Positions 37,843 through 46,751 of a stretch of 64,000 bases of DNA are shown piece by piece. How positions within the stretch are numbered: position 1 is the first letter of the stretch; every line of letters starts with the position of its first letter. Location: NCBI RefSeq assembly GCF_003254465.1, contig NZ_QDFI01000007.1:34519-98518 (forward strand), given 5' to 3'. The stretch is from Meridianimarinicoccus zhengii. GTDB lineage: Bacteria > Pseudomonadota > Alphaproteobacteria > Rhodobacterales > Rhodobacteraceae. A model generated the notes under the pieces. That model searched no databases. It was not told where the DNA came from and worked only from the letters and a program-made list of their open reading frames with translations. Position numbers and translations under genes: made by a program.

Positions 37843-38847
37843 ATGCAGCGTTTCGCCTGCCCTGCCTGCGCGGCAGAGGTCTATTTCGACAACACAGAAT
37901 GCCTGAGCTGCGGCGCCATGATCGGCTACGATCCGCGCGCGGCGAACTTTGTCCATGCCCACGCGATTCAGCCCTGCGCCAACCGCGACAGCGCCTTCTG
38001 CAACTGGGCCGCTGCCGACGACGGCCCGCTATGCGTCGCCTGCGCCCATAACCGCACGGTGCCCGATCCGGATCCGCCGGGGAACCTCGACAACTGGCGC
38101 GCGATCGAAGGGGCGAAGCGGCACCTGTTCTATTCCATCCTGCGCTGGGGCCTGCCGCACCCGACCCTGACCGAACGGCCCGAAAGCGGCCTCGCCTTCG
38201 ACTTTCTCGCCGATGGCACGGACGAGGACGGAAAGCCGACACGGGTGCTGACAGGCCATGCGGGGGGTCTCGTAACGCTCAACATAGCCGAAGGCGACGA
38301 TGCGGAGCGCGAGGCACGCCGCAGCGCCATGGGCGAACCCTATCGCACGCTGATAGGCCACATGCGACACGAGATCGGTCATTACTACTGGGACCTGCTG
38401 GTGCGCGACGGCGGGCGGCTGGACGATTATCGCGCGCTATTCGGAGACGAACGCGCGGATTACGGCAAGGCGCTGGAACGCAACTATGCCGAGGGACCGC
38501 CGCCGGACTGGGCCGACCGTCACATCAGTGCCTATGCCTCCGTGCATCCGTGGGAAGATTTCGCGGAAACATGGGCGCATTACCTGCATATCGTGGATGC
38601 GTCGGACACCGCGCGCGCCTTCGGGATGCGCCTGCGCAGCCGCGGCACCCATGTCGTCGTGGACACCGATCCCTATGCGCCGGGGAACCTCGACGGCACG
38701 ATCGAGGACTGGGTCCCGCTGACATTGGCGATGAACTGCCTGAACCGGGCCATGGGCCAGCCCGATCTTTATCCGTTCGTGCTGAACGATCCGGTGCGCG
38801 CCAAGCTCGCCTTCATGGATTCCATCGTGCACCCGGCGCATTCTTGA
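37843..38847 (+). CDS. Zinc-ribbon metallopeptidase (Peptidase_Mx-like)
   Basis: 334-aa protein. The N-terminus holds two zinc-finger-like cysteine groups (C6/C9/C20/C23 and C45/C53/C64/C67). The peptidase core has RHEIGHYYWD with HEIGH at 176-180, and a later HPWEDFAETWAHY near 230 that probably supplies the third metal ligand. This matches the putative zinc-binding metallopeptidase family with N-terminal ribbon. There is no signal peptide, so it acts in the cytoplasm. The substrate is unknown. Confidence 0.82.
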   Translation: MQRFACPACAAEVYFDNTECLSCGAMIGYDPRAANFVHAHAIQPCANRDSAFCNWAAADDGPLCVACAHNRTVPDPDPPGNLDNWRAIEGAKRHLFYSILRWGLPHPTLTERPESGLAFDFLADGTDEDGKPTRVLTGHAGGLVTLNIAEGDDAEREARRSAMGEPYRTLIGHMRHEIGHYYWDLLVRDGGRLDDYRALFGDERADYGKALERNYAEGPPPDWADRHISAYASVHPWEDFAETWAHYLHIVDASDTARAFGMRLRSRGTHVVVDTDPYAPGNLDGTIEDWVPLTLAMNCLNRAMGQPDLYPFVLNDPVRAKLAFMDSIVHPAHS

Positions 38848-38955
38848 AAATGACGCGCAGGCGACCCGGCGCACGCTGGGCAGGCATCATGCGGACCAAC
38901 TCTGCTCTGCGTGATGCGCAAGCGGCATGAACGGGTGCCGCGCCCCGGCGCGCCG

Positions 38956-40059
38956 TCAGCCGACGTGGAACAGGCTGGTGAAAAGCCGCGGATCGATGCT
39001 GTCGGCTGCGAAACTGTCGCCTTCGGTCAGCACGCTCACGGCGTCATGGCTGTGGAGACTTTCCTGGTGGCTTGCGACCACCCGAAAATCCCCGATCCGC
39101 GCATCTGCCAGAAGCCCCGCGCAGAACAGTCGTGCGGCGTCTTCCACGAAAATGGGGTTGGCGGCATTGAGTTCCGCGAAAGCCTGCTCGTCCTCGCGCT
39201 TCACCATGACCTGCGTTTCCGTGGGCACCGCGGCGCGGCACAGGTCCACAAGGTCCTCGAACCACAGAACAGGTGCGTCTTGGGCCAGTTCCACGGAAAT
39301 CCGGGCCACGGACCGCTGCGAATGGGGCGTGGCAAGCTGGCCGCGGCTGCGGCGCGCATGTTCCGACAGTTCCAGCGAACAGGGACAGGTCGACGAGTAG
39401 ACGTAGTCGAGATGCAGGAACCGCTTGCGCTGCCCGTTCTTGTCCACGACCTCCAGCGCGATGTCATAATACTGGTAGCCGGACAGGCCCGACCGCAGGC
39501 TTGCCACCTTCATCGGGAAGGAAAACCGCATCTGCAGGCGCGCATCGAAGCTGTCGAGATCGGTCTTGTAGGCGTCAAGCGTGGCTTCCATCACGTCGAA
39601 GCTGAAGGTTTCTTCGGCCTTCGTGTAGAAGGTCCGCATGATCCGGGACATGTTGATGCCCTTCTTCTCGGCCTCAAGGCTCACGGTGCCGGTCACGCTG
39701 GTTTCTAGCGTCACGTCGCCGTTGTCGCGGGTCCGAAAGCGGATCGGCAGGCGGAAGTTGGAAATACCCACGTGCTGGATCTGCGCCCGCGCCCCCTTGA
39801 TGAGGCTGGCGGGACCGTTCTGAAGGTCCGGCAACGCTGCCTTGTACTCGGGCGTGACCTCGAACGTGTCGGGGTAGAGCCGGGACAGGTCCGGGTAGCC
39901 GTCCCCGCCGCGATCCCCCGCCAGACGCGCCACTGCCGGGTCGAGCGTATCCACTTCGGCCGGCGACGCCTGCGCGGCCCAGCGGCGCAGCACGGCCAAC
40001 GCCTCGGCGGCCTCGTCACGGGTCGGGTCACGGTCAAGCACGGGCGAATGGATGTTCAT
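38956..40059 (-). CDS. folE2: GTP cyclohydrolase I FolE2 (type IB)
   Basis: 367-aa enzyme making dihydroneopterin triphosphate from GTP for folate. Diagnostic parts are VGISNFRLPIRF near residue 98, the catalytic cysteine in SSTCPCSLELSEHARR near 224, and HSHDAVSV near 343. It can use metals other than zinc and is often a zinc-starvation substitute for FolE. AGGAGA precedes ATG 40059. Neither a Zur site nor a second folE was seen. Confidence 0.95.
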   Translation of the reverse strand: MNIHSPVLDRDPTRDEAAEALAVLRRWAAQASPAEVDTLDPAVARLAGDRGGDGYPDLSRLYPDTFEVTPEYKAALPDLQNGPASLIKGARAQIQHVGISNFRLPIRFRTRDNGDVTLETSVTGTVSLEAEKKGINMSRIMRTFYTKAEETFSFDVMEATLDAYKTDLDSFDARLQMRFSFPMKVASLRSGLSGYQYYDIALEVVDKNGQRKRFLHLDYVYSSTCPCSLELSEHARRSRGQLATPHSQRSVARISVELAQDAPVLWFEDLVDLCRAAVPTETQVMVKREDEQAFAELNAANPIFVEDAARLFCAGLLADARIGDFRVVASHQESLHSHDAVSVLTEGDSFAADSIDPRLFTSLFHVG

Positions 40060-40086
40060 CTCGGGGCTCTCCTTGGATCGGTCGCC

Positions 40087-40116
40087 CTTAGATGGCGCGC
40101 GCCGAGGGCTTGTCCA
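40087..40116 (-). promoter_or_regulatory. Predicted folE2 promoter
   Basis: On the minus strand TGGACA (40111-40116) is separated by 18 nt from TCTAAG (40087-40092). Both hexamers are moderate matches. The leader would be about 20 nt. Confidence 0.4.
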
Positions 40117-40177
40117 GTCGCAGGAATGCACGTCCTTGCCGGCGTCTCGGCACAGTCGGCGGGGCTGACCGATCGGC

Positions 40178-41398
40178 TCAGGCCACGTCCAGCGCCGCGC
40201 GCAGATCGGCCAGCAGGTCGTCCGGATCTTCCAGTCCCACAGAGATCCGGATCAACCCTGACGTGATGCCAAGCTGCGCCTTGCGGTCGTCGGGCAGGCG
40301 TTGATGGGTCGTCGTCGCAGGATGTGTCACGATGCTCTTGGCGTCGCCGAGATTGTTGGAGATCGTGAAGATCTCCAGCGCGTTGAGCACCCGGAACGCG
40401 GCATCGCGCCCGCCGGCCACGTCGATGGAGAGAACGGTGCCGCCACCCTGCATCTGGCGCGCCGCAAGATCGTGCTGGGGATGGTCCGGCAGACCGGGGT
40501 AGATCACCCGCGCCAGTGCCGCGTGCCCCTGTACCCCCGTCGCCAGTGCCTGCGCGGTCGCGGTCTGCGCGCGCACGCGCAGATCCATCGTCTCCAACCC
40601 CTTTAGAAGCACCCACGCATTGAACGGGCTCATGGAGCCACCCGTATGCTTCATGTAGGGTTCGACTACCTTGCGGACATAGTCGCGGGTGCCCAGGATC
40701 ACGCCCCCCAGCACGCGCCCCTGCCCGTCCATGTGCTTCGTCGCCGAGTAGATCAGCGCGTCGGCGCCCAGATCGAGCGAGCGCTGCAGGACCGGCGTAG
40801 CGAAGACGTTGTCCACCAGCACCATGGCCCCCTTGGCATGGGCGATGTCGGCCACGGCGGCGATGTCGATCACCTCCAGCGTGGGGTTGGAGATCGCTTC
40901 GAGAAAGACCGCCTTCGTGTCGGACCGGACGGCCGCACGCCACTGGTCAAGATCCGTGCCGTCGACAAAGGTGACCGCCACCCCGTAGCGGGTCAGCACC
41001 TCTTCGAGAACGTAGAGGCACGAACCGAAGAGCGCCCGGGACGCCACGACATGGTCGCCCGCACGCAGAAGCGCCATCAGCGCACCACTGACCGCCGCCA
41101 TGCCCGAGGCGGTGGCGAAACCGTCCTCCGCCCCTTCCAGACCGGCAATCCGGTCCTCGAACATGCGCACGGTCGGGTTGCCGTAGCGGGCATAGATGAA
41201 TTCGTCCGGCCCGGCCGCGATGAACCGCGCCTCGGCCTGTTCAGCACTGTCGTAGACGAAACCCTGGGTCAGGAACATCGCCTCGGACAGTTCGCCATAC
41301 TGGCTGCGCCGGACGCCGCCATGGACCAGCTTGGTCCGGTCGGCACGGGGCCTGACCGCGCCTTGGGCGTGGGGGGGGCGTGAACGGTCGTCGGGCAT
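40178..41398 (-). CDS. metZ: O-succinylhomoserine sulfhydrylase
   Basis: 406-aa PLP enzyme of the Cys/Met metabolism family that makes homocysteine from O-succinylhomoserine and sulfide. The PLP lysine is K221 in YSATKHMDGQG, and FVYDSAEQAEARF near residue 47 with YGNPT near 72 are MetZ-type. The start ATG at 41398 has AGAGGAG upstream. It is transcribed from a clear promoter; no SAM-II-like riboswitch is visible in the short leader. Confidence 0.9.
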   Translation of the reverse strand: MPDDRSRPPHAQGAVRPRADRTKLVHGGVRRSQYGELSEAMFLTQGFVYDSAEQAEARFIAAGPDEFIYARYGNPTVRMFEDRIAGLEGAEDGFATASGMAAVSGALMALLRAGDHVVASRALFGSCLYVLEEVLTRYGVAVTFVDGTDLDQWRAAVRSDTKAVFLEAISNPTLEVIDIAAVADIAHAKGAMVLVDNVFATPVLQRSLDLGADALIYSATKHMDGQGRVLGGVILGTRDYVRKVVEPYMKHTGGSMSPFNAWVLLKGLETMDLRVRAQTATAQALATGVQGHAALARVIYPGLPDHPQHDLAARQMQGGGTVLSIDVAGGRDAAFRVLNALEIFTISNNLGDAKSIVTHPATTTHQRLPDDRKAQLGITSGLIRISVGLEDPDDLLADLRAALDVA

Positions 41399-41433
41399 CG
41401 GGGCGCTCCTCTGGCGGACAGCGGACAGGTCGG

Positions 41434-41462
41434 GCGCTAGACCAGCCCCGTCGAGCCGTCAA
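41434..41462 (-). promoter_or_regulatory. Predicted metZ promoter
   Basis: On the minus strand TTGACG (41457-41462) is followed after 17 nt by TAGCGC (41434-41439). The start of transcription would be about 30 nt before the ATG, which leaves little room for a riboswitch. Confidence 0.55.
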
Positions 41463-41798
41463 GCCCGGCTGCGGCGCAAGAAATGCGGGTGGCGCAGCCT
41501 GCGATGCAGTGGCGGCGGCCCAAGGAGCGGGACCATATCGACAGGGTGCAGCACAACTCGGCGCTTGTCCAACGGTGGTGGAAGATGGTCATCGCGGCGC
41601 AGGAGACATCGAGACACCGCAAGGCGGACGCGCCCGTGCCGGACATGGCTGTACCGGACCACTCGGACTGAGTCGCCCTCTGATCAGCCCTGCAATCCTG
41701 AATTGTGCCACGCAGCCACGAAGAAACGTGTGCTCGCGTATTGCGTGCAAGCCCCAACCTTGGCCCCGCAAGAAATCGCTTATTTCGGCAACCCCAGA
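41463..41798. other. Intergenic region, no gene seen
   Basis: About 336 bp between the metZ promoter and the promoter of the next gene. Short open frames on both strands show no family features, Shine-Dalgarno sites or codon pattern that would make them genes. No strong stem-loop with a T-tract was found. A small RNA cannot be excluded. Confidence 0.5.
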
Positions 41799-41828
41799 TT
41801 GAAAATTAACCGGTTTTCAAGGAATACT
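41799..41828 (+). promoter_or_regulatory. Predicted promoter with inverted repeat for the 207-aa sorting-tail protein
   Basis: TTGAAA (41799-41804) and AATACT (41823-41828) are spaced by 18 nt. The -35 is part of an inverted repeat, TTGAAAA and TTTTCAA (41799-41820), with AACCGGTT inside. TTAA-N7-TCAA also occurs here and is one base from the CtrA consensus TTAA-N7-TTAA. Confidence 0.45.
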
Positions 41829-41885
41829 CTACCGGCGCGGGGCCGAGATTGGTAAACATCTAATTATCAAGCACTGGAGCCTTTG

Positions 41886-42509
41886 ATGAATATCTCGCTT
41901 TTTCTCAAGTCCGGAGCGACAGCAGCGGTAATGGCCGTCGCCTACGCGGGCGCAGCGGCTGCCGCAACGGCTTGCAGCGGTGTGCTGGCGGCGGATGGCA
42001 TGACGCAATGCGTCGAATACAACGTGGGTGGCGGCAACCCGGTCGGCGGCCCTGCCACAGAGGCCGAAGACCTCTTTGGCGACTCGATGGACTGGTACAA
42101 GCTGAGCGATCAGCTTGAAGGGGGAACGGGCGGGACGATCAGCTTCGGTGCCTTCGACGCGACGTTCTTCGACGGGGCCTTCGATGGCGCGGCCAAGAGC
42201 GGCGACTGGTCCGTGAATTACTGGCCTGAAGAAGTGGTGCCGATGATCGAGATTGCCTTCGTCCTGAAGGCGGGTCCCGGCTACGTTGCCTATCTGATGG
42301 ACCAGGTCGCCGGCAGCTTGAGCGGCGAGTGGAATACCGTCCAATTGGGCGACAGGGGAATCTCGAACATCTCGGTCTGGGCGAAGACCGTCGACGGCAC
42401 TGTGCCGGATCCTTTCGACTCGCCCGAACCGATCCCGCTTCCGGCGGCAGCGTGGCTGCTTCTTGGCGGTTTGGGCGGGCTAGCTGGTCTGCGACGCTTC
42501 AAGCGCTGA
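41886..42509 (+). CDS. Secreted protein with IPLPA/VPLPA-type C-terminal sorting signal
   Basis: 207-aa protein of unknown function. The signal peptide is about residues 1-24 (ending AGAAAAA). A short mature domain has a cysteine pair (TACSGVL and TQCVEYN) and is rich in glycine, aspartate and aromatic residues. The C-terminus is IPLPAAAWLLLGGLGGLAGL followed by RRFKR, the exosortase-type layout. TGGAG precedes the ATG. It stands alone between a promoter and a strong terminator. No exosortase gene is in the window. Confidence 0.8.
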   Translation: MNISLFLKSGATAAVMAVAYAGAAAAATACSGVLAADGMTQCVEYNVGGGNPVGGPATEAEDLFGDSMDWYKLSDQLEGGTGGTISFGAFDATFFDGAFDGAAKSGDWSVNYWPEEVVPMIEIAFVLKAGPGYVAYLMDQVAGSLSGEWNTVQLGDRGISNISVWAKTVDGTVPDPFDSPEPIPLPAAAWLLLGGLGGLAGLRRFKR

Positions 42510-42530
42510 TCGCACCAGCAAGACGACATG

Positions 42531-42560
42531 AAGGGGTGGCCAAACTGGCCGCCCCTTTTT
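42531..42560 (+). terminator. Intrinsic terminator of the sorting-tail protein gene
   Basis: AAGGGGTGGCCA pairs with TGGCCGCCCCTT around a three-base loop AAC, followed by a T-run ending at 42560. GACATG and CATGTC outside lengthen the stem. It lies 21 nt after the stop codon. Confidence 0.85.
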
Positions 42561-42738
42561 CATGTCCGATGGTTCGCGCAGCGGGCCAAGGCGTCGTCAC
42601 GATGCCGCGGACCGGCCATGGCGGCGGTCCCGGACACCCTGCCGCCGATCACGGGACTGCGGCCCGATGGCCCTTGACAGACCGGACCGCACGGATGGAC
42701 CTTGAAACGAGGACGCTTTCCCGGAGGAGGAGAATACA

Positions 42739-43176
42739 ATGCGCGTGCAGCAGATCCTGCAACAGAAGGAAAACAACGCGGTCGAAACCGTCCGTCCCGG
42801 CTCCAGCGTCGAGGATGCCGCGAAGCTGCTCTCCTCCAAACGCATCGGGGCCGTGATCGTATCCGCCACCGGTGACACGGCAGATGGGATCGTGTCGGAA
42901 AGGGACATCGTGCGTGAACTGGGCGCCAAGGGGGCGGCCTGCATGGGGCAGACCGTCAACACCATCATGACCGCCAACCCGATCACCTGCGGGCTTGACG
43001 ATCGCAGCGACGACATTTTCCGCAAGATGACCGAAGGCCGCTTCCGTCACCTGCCGGTCGTGGACGATGCGGGCAAGATGGTCGGCCTGATTTCCATCGG
43101 GGACGTGGTCAAGACCCAGCTTTCGCAACTGGAAATGGAAAAGGACGCGCTGCAGGGCATGATCATGGGGTTCTGA
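42739..43176 (+). CDS. CBS-domain protein
   Basis: 145-aa cytoplasmic protein made of two CBS motifs (about residues 8-60 and 73-130; GAVIVS, GIVSERDIVREL, HLPVVDDAGKMVGLISIGDVV). Such pairs bind adenosyl nucleotides and sense energy state. GGAGGAGGAG precedes the ATG. It is followed by coaD after 111 bp. The partner protein is not identifiable. Confidence 0.88.
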   Translation: MRVQQILQQKENNAVETVRPGSSVEDAAKLLSSKRIGAVIVSATGDTADGIVSERDIVRELGAKGAACMGQTVNTIMTANPITCGLDDRSDDIFRKMTEGRFRHLPVVDDAGKMVGLISIGDVVKTQLSQLEMEKDALQGMIMGF

Positions 43177-43287
43177 CCTGCGGGTCACAGGCGTTGGCGA
43201 ATTGGCGCAGACCGGCCCGGACCGCTTGCGCAGCTGCGCGCAATATCGTTGCGTGCCGCGGGAGCAGGAGAACAGGGAAAGGCCAGC

Positions 43288-43782
43288 ATGCGCATCGGGC
43301 TCTATCCGGGGACATTCGACCCCATGACGCTGGGACATGCCGACATCATCCGACGCAGCTTCGCGCTGGTGGATCGACTGGTGATCGGCGTGGCGATCAA
43401 TCGCGACAAGGGTCCGTTGTTCGATCTGGACGAACGCGTCGGGATCATCCGCGCCGCATTCGAGACCGAAGCCCGCGATGCGGGCTGCGAGGTCGTCGTG
43501 CACCCGTTCGAGAACCTGCTGATCGATTGCGCCCGTGACGTGGGCGCGACCGTCATCATCCGCGGCCTGCGCGCCGTGTCGGATTTCGAATACGAATTCC
43601 AGATGGTCGGGATGAACCGCGCGCTGAGCGACGAGATCGAGACCGTGTTCCTGATGGCCGAAGCGCAGCACCAGGCCATCGCATCGCGTCTGGTCAAGGA
43701 AATCGCGCGGCTTGGCGGCGACGTGTCCAAGTTCGTCACGCCCGAAGTGGCGGCGGCCCTGCGCCTCAAGTTCGCGTCGTGA
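43288..43782 (+). CDS. coaD: Phosphopantetheine adenylyltransferase
   Basis: 164-aa enzyme of coenzyme A synthesis that joins 4'-phosphopantetheine and ATP. The nucleotidyltransferase motif is TFDPMTLGH (residues 9-17), and IIRGLRAVSDFEYEFQM near residue 90 binds the substrate. The ATG at 43288 matches the family start. A strong terminator follows. Confidence 0.97.
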   Translation: MRIGLYPGTFDPMTLGHADIIRRSFALVDRLVIGVAINRDKGPLFDLDERVGIIRAAFETEARDAGCEVVVHPFENLLIDCARDVGATVIIRGLRAVSDFEYEFQMVGMNRALSDEIETVFLMAEAQHQAIASRLVKEIARLGGDVSKFVTPEVAAALRLKFAS

Positions 43783-43800
43783 CGGGCCCGCGCCCATGAA

Positions 43801-43832
43801 AAAGGGGCGCTCCGATCATCGGGCGCCCCTTT
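43801..43832 (+). terminator. Intrinsic terminator of coaD
   Basis: AAAGGGGCGC (43801-43810) pairs with GCGCCCCTTT (43823-43832), with CCGAT/ATCGG inside the loop. The T-run is short. It lies 18 nt after the coaD stop and can also act on the minus strand because the flank is A-rich. Confidence 0.75.
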
Positions 43833-43881
43833 CGGTCGGCATCGTGTCGCACCGGGTGCCGGCCCGGCTGGCCGCATCGTG

Positions 43882-44088
43882 TCATTGTCCGTACACGGCA
43901 GAACGGGCGATGCGGTCGAAATCGTTGGGTGCGATGTCGAAATCGATCATCGTTTGCAGGGGCATGGCGCGAAGCTCGGCCAGCGTGCGGTTGTATTCGG
44001 CCCGTTTGCGGGCGCGGTCGCGGAAGCTTGCGATCAGGTCGGTCATTTTAGCGTCTCCCTCAAGGGTGTGGCTGTGTGGCGTGGCCAT
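43882..44088 (-). CDS. DUF1127-like small protein
   Basis: 68-aa basic protein. The C-terminal half (RTLAELRAMPLQTMIDFDIAPND) has the spacing of DUF1127/YjiS domains, short proteins common in alphaproteobacteria and in some cases RNA-binding or linked to phosphate and envelope responses. ATG 44088 has GGGGAGG very close; ATG 44046 has GGGAG at eight nt and gives 54 aa. The second start may be the real one. Confidence 0.6.
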   Translation of the reverse strand: MATPHSHTLEGDAKMTDLIASFRDRARKRAEYNRTLAELRAMPLQTMIDFDIAPNDFDRIARSAVYGQ

Positions 44089-44170
44089 CAGCCTCCCCGA
44101 TCCGGGTCAGCGCAGCCACAGTTCGAAGATGGGGCATCCCCCGGCATGCCACAACGGCCGATGCCGCAGT

Positions 44171-44197
44171 GCCGCATTGCACTGACTGCAAGGCGGC
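44171..44197 (-). terminator. Stem-loop downstream of the PIN gene
   Basis: GCCGC-A-TTGCA and TGCAA-G-GCGGC pair around CTGAC with one mismatch, 10 nt after the PIN gene stop. No T-run follows, so termination is only possible. Confidence 0.35.
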
Positions 44198-44207
44198 GGG
44201 CAGCCGT

Positions 44208-44747
44208 TCAGCCCTGCGCCAGTGCCTTGCCGAGACGCGGCAGCCCGGCCCGTTTCAGCACGTCGCGCTGCGCGATCCCCGCTGCCTGCGCCATGGCCCT
44301 TACGACCGGACCCGCGATGGCCGCGACCGTTTCGGGCTGCGCAGCCCACAGTTCAAGGAACAGGCTGTCCGGGGCGCGCGGCGAAATCCCGTAACGTGCC
44401 AGTGTCCGTGCCGGGAAATCGCGCATGTTTCGGGTCAGCAGAAGCTTGGCCTGTCCCGCGATGGCCGCGGCCAGCACATGCCGGTCATCCGGATCGGGCA
44501 GCGACAGGGACTCTGCCAGACCTTCCGGCACGGGAATTTCGGCTTGCGGGCAGGCGAGTCGCGCCAGCGCGATCTCGGAGGCGACCTGCGCCGCGGCTGA
44601 CGCCCCGTCCCGCGCCACGGCCCGGCGCCATTCCCCAAGAATGCGGTCCGACCAGAGCGGAACGATCACCCCTTCTTCCGCGGCCCCCAGCACCAGCGCA
44701 CGCGGCACGGTGGAATACAGCACACAGGCATCCACGAGCACGCGCAT
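44208..44747 (-). CDS. PIN-domain protein
   Basis: 179-aa protein with an N-terminal PIN ribonuclease fold: [14 protein letters not shown] at residues 3-16 holds the first acidic residue, and [16 protein letters not shown] near 93 holds the next ones. PIN proteins are often toxins, but no antitoxin-like gene is beside it, and the C-terminal 60 residues are longer than in VapC toxins. The ATG at 44747 matches the fold start. RNA cleavage is inferred from the family. Confidence 0.75.
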   Translation of the reverse strand: MRVLVDACVLYSTVPRALVLGAAEEGVIVPLWSDRILGEWRRAVARDGASAAAQVASEIALARLACPQAEIPVPEGLAESLSLPDPDDRHVLAAAIAGQAKLLLTRNMRDFPARTLARYGISPRAPDSLFLELWAAQPETVAAIAGPVVRAMAQAAGIAQRDVLKRAGLPRLGKALAQG

Positions 44748-44838
44748 CGGACATCCCTTCCCCTTGCCTTGCGGGCTTGCCACGCCACACACGCGGTGCG
44801 CAAGCGCCGCGGGCTGGCTGGCGGTTTTCCGGTGGCAC

Positions 44839-44852
44839 TGGTATCGCTAACA
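44839..44852. promoter_or_regulatory. LacI/GntR-type operator in the edd promoter
   Basis: TGGTATCGCTAACA is a 14-bp imperfect palindrome with a central CG, of the TGNTA-N4-TANCA form used by gluconate-type LacI regulators. A TATGCT (44856-44861) follows and could be the -10, so the site sits between -35 and -10. The regulator is not encoded next to it. Confidence 0.5.
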
Positions 44853-44896
44853 GATTATGCTTTCCCGACTCCCGTCTGACCGTCAGAGGAGACGAC

Positions 44897-46726
44897 ATGC
44901 CACTGAATGCCACGATCGACCGCGTCACCGACCGGATCCGCGAACGCAGCCACGCCACCCGCAGTGCCTACATGGCGCAGATGCGCCGCGCGGGCGACGA
45001 CGGGCCGGTGCGCGCCCATCTGAGCTGCGGCAACCAGGCCCATGCCTATGCCGCCATGGGCGAACAGAAGGACACGCTGGCCGAGGGGCGCGCGCCGAAC
45101 CTCGGGATCGTCACGGCCTATAACGACATGCTCTCCGCCCACCAGCCGTTCGAGGATTTCCCCAAGCTCATGCGCGCGGCGGCGCAGGCCGCGGGCGGCA
45201 CCGCGCAGGTCGCCGGCGGCGTGCCCGCCATGTGCGACGGCGTCACCCAAGGGCAGCCGGGGATGGAGCTGTCGCTCTTTTCGCGCGACGTGATCGCGCT
45301 CGCCGCCGGGGTCGCGCTGTCGCACAACTGCTTCGACGCGGCGGCCTATCTGGGCGTGTGCGACAAGATCGTGCCGGGTCTCGTGATGGCCGCGGCGACC
45401 TTCGGGCATATCCCGGCGGTGTTCGTGCCCGCGGGGCCGATGACGAGCGGCCTGCCCAATGACGAGAAATCCAAGGTCCGCCAGCAATTCGCCACCGGCG
45501 AGGTGGGGCGCGACAAGCTGATGGAGGCCGAGATGGCCTCCTATCACGGGCCGGGCACCTGCACATTCTACGGCACGGCCAACACCAACCAGATGTTGAT
45601 GGAATTCATGGGCCTGCACCTGCCCGGCGCGGCCTTCGTCAATCCCGGCACGCCCCTGCGCACCGCCCTGACCGAGGCCGCGACCCAGCGCGCGCTGGCG
45701 ATCACGGCGCTGGGGAACGACTACCGCCCCGCCTGTGATATCCTTGACGAACGGGCCTTCGTGAACGGCATGGTCGGGCTGATGGCGACGGGCGGGTCCA
45801 CCAATCTTGTCATCCACCTGCCGGCCATGGCGCGCGCGGCAGGGATCATTCTCGACCTGAAGGATTTCGAGGAGATCTCGGACGCCACACCGCTGCTGGC
45901 CAAGGTCTACCCCAACGGGCTTGCGGACGTGAACCATTTCCATGCGGCGGGGGGTCTCGGATTCATGATCGCGCAGCTTCTGGGCAAGGGGCTGCTGCAC
46001 GAAGACGCCAAGACCGTGGCGGGCGACGGGCTGGAACTTTATACCCGCGACCCGCAACTGACCGAGACCGGGCTCGACTGGGTCGAGGGGCCGAAGGAAA
46101 GCCTGAACGACAGGATCCTGCGCCCCGCCGCCGATCCGTTCCAACCCAAGGGCGGATTGAAGCAACTCTTCGGCAACCTGGGCCGCGGCGTGATGAAGGT
46201 GTCTGCCGTCGCGCCCGAGCGCCACGTGATCGAAGCGCGCGCGCGCATCTTCCACGACCAGCACGCGGTGAAGGCAGCGTTCCAGGCGGGCGAATTCACC
46301 GAGGACACGGTGGTCGTCGTCCGCTTCCAGGGTCCGCGCGCCAACGGGATGCCCGAATTGCACAGCCTGACACCCACGCTCGCGGTGTTGCAGGATCGCG
46401 GGCTCAAGGTCGCGCTCGTGACCGACGGCCGGATGTCGGGCGCATCGGGTAAGGTGCCCGCCTGCATCCATGTCGCCCCTGAAGCCACCGAAGGCGGGAT
46501 GCTCGCCAAGTTGCAGGACGGCGACCTCGTGCGGGTCGACGCCACCGCCGGCACGCTTGACGTGCTGACCGAGGGCGTGGAAGACCGCCCCGCCGCCACG
46601 CCTGACCTGTCGGCCAACGGCGTCGGCATCGGGCGCGAACTGTTCTTCGCGTTCCGCGACCGCGTCGGCCCGGCCAGCGCCGGGGCCAGCGTCGTGGTGC
46701 CCTGCGAAGATCCGGAAATCGCGTGA
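44897..46726 (+). CDS. edd: 6-phosphogluconate dehydratase
   Basis: 609-aa iron-sulfur dehydratase of the IlvD/Edd family that makes KDPG from 6-phosphogluconate. Cluster and substrate blocks are [18 protein letters not shown] near residue 110, [17 protein letters not shown] near 145 and [16 protein letters not shown] near 512. The family length is 600-610. AGAGGAG precedes the ATG. eda follows after 25 nt, so the Entner-Doudoroff pathway is one operon. Confidence 0.96.
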   Translation: MPLNATIDRVTDRIRERSHATRSAYMAQMRRAGDDGPVRAHLSCGNQAHAYAAMGEQKDTLAEGRAPNLGIVTAYNDMLSAHQPFEDFPKLMRAAAQAAGGTAQVAGGVPAMCDGVTQGQPGMELSLFSRDVIALAAGVALSHNCFDAAAYLGVCDKIVPGLVMAAATFGHIPAVFVPAGPMTSGLPNDEKSKVRQQFATGEVGRDKLMEAEMASYHGPGTCTFYGTANTNQMLMEFMGLHLPGAAFVNPGTPLRTALTEAATQRALAITALGNDYRPACDILDERAFVNGMVGLMATGGSTNLVIHLPAMARAAGIILDLKDFEEISDATPLLAKVYPNGLADVNHFHAAGGLGFMIAQLLGKGLLHEDAKTVAGDGLELYTRDPQLTETGLDWVEGPKESLNDRILRPAADPFQPKGGLKQLFGNLGRGVMKVSAVAPERHVIEARARIFHDQHAVKAAFQAGEFTEDTVVVVRFQGPRANGMPELHSLTPTLAVLQDRGLKVALVTDGRMSGASGKVPACIHVAPEATEGGMLAKLQDGDLVRVDATAGTLDVLTEGVEDRPAATPDLSANGVGIGRELFFAFRDRVGPASAGASVVVPCEDPEIA

Positions 46727-46751
46727 AAGCACAGAACCAAGGACGACCGAC

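Noticed and set aside
36119..37906. 595-aa plus-strand frame over trkH
   Set aside because: It is a shadow of trkH with a biased His/Asp/Arg content; trkH on the minus strand has all four P-loops.
41399..41470. SAM-type riboswitch before metZ
   Set aside because: Alphaproteobacterial metZ genes sometimes carry SAM-II. The predicted start of transcription leaves only about 30 nt, and the SAM-II core pattern is not seen.
44208..44747. Toxin-antitoxin module built on the PIN gene
   Set aside because: No small antitoxin-like gene overlaps or precedes it, and the protein is longer than VapC toxins. The neighbours are edd and a DUF1127 gene.
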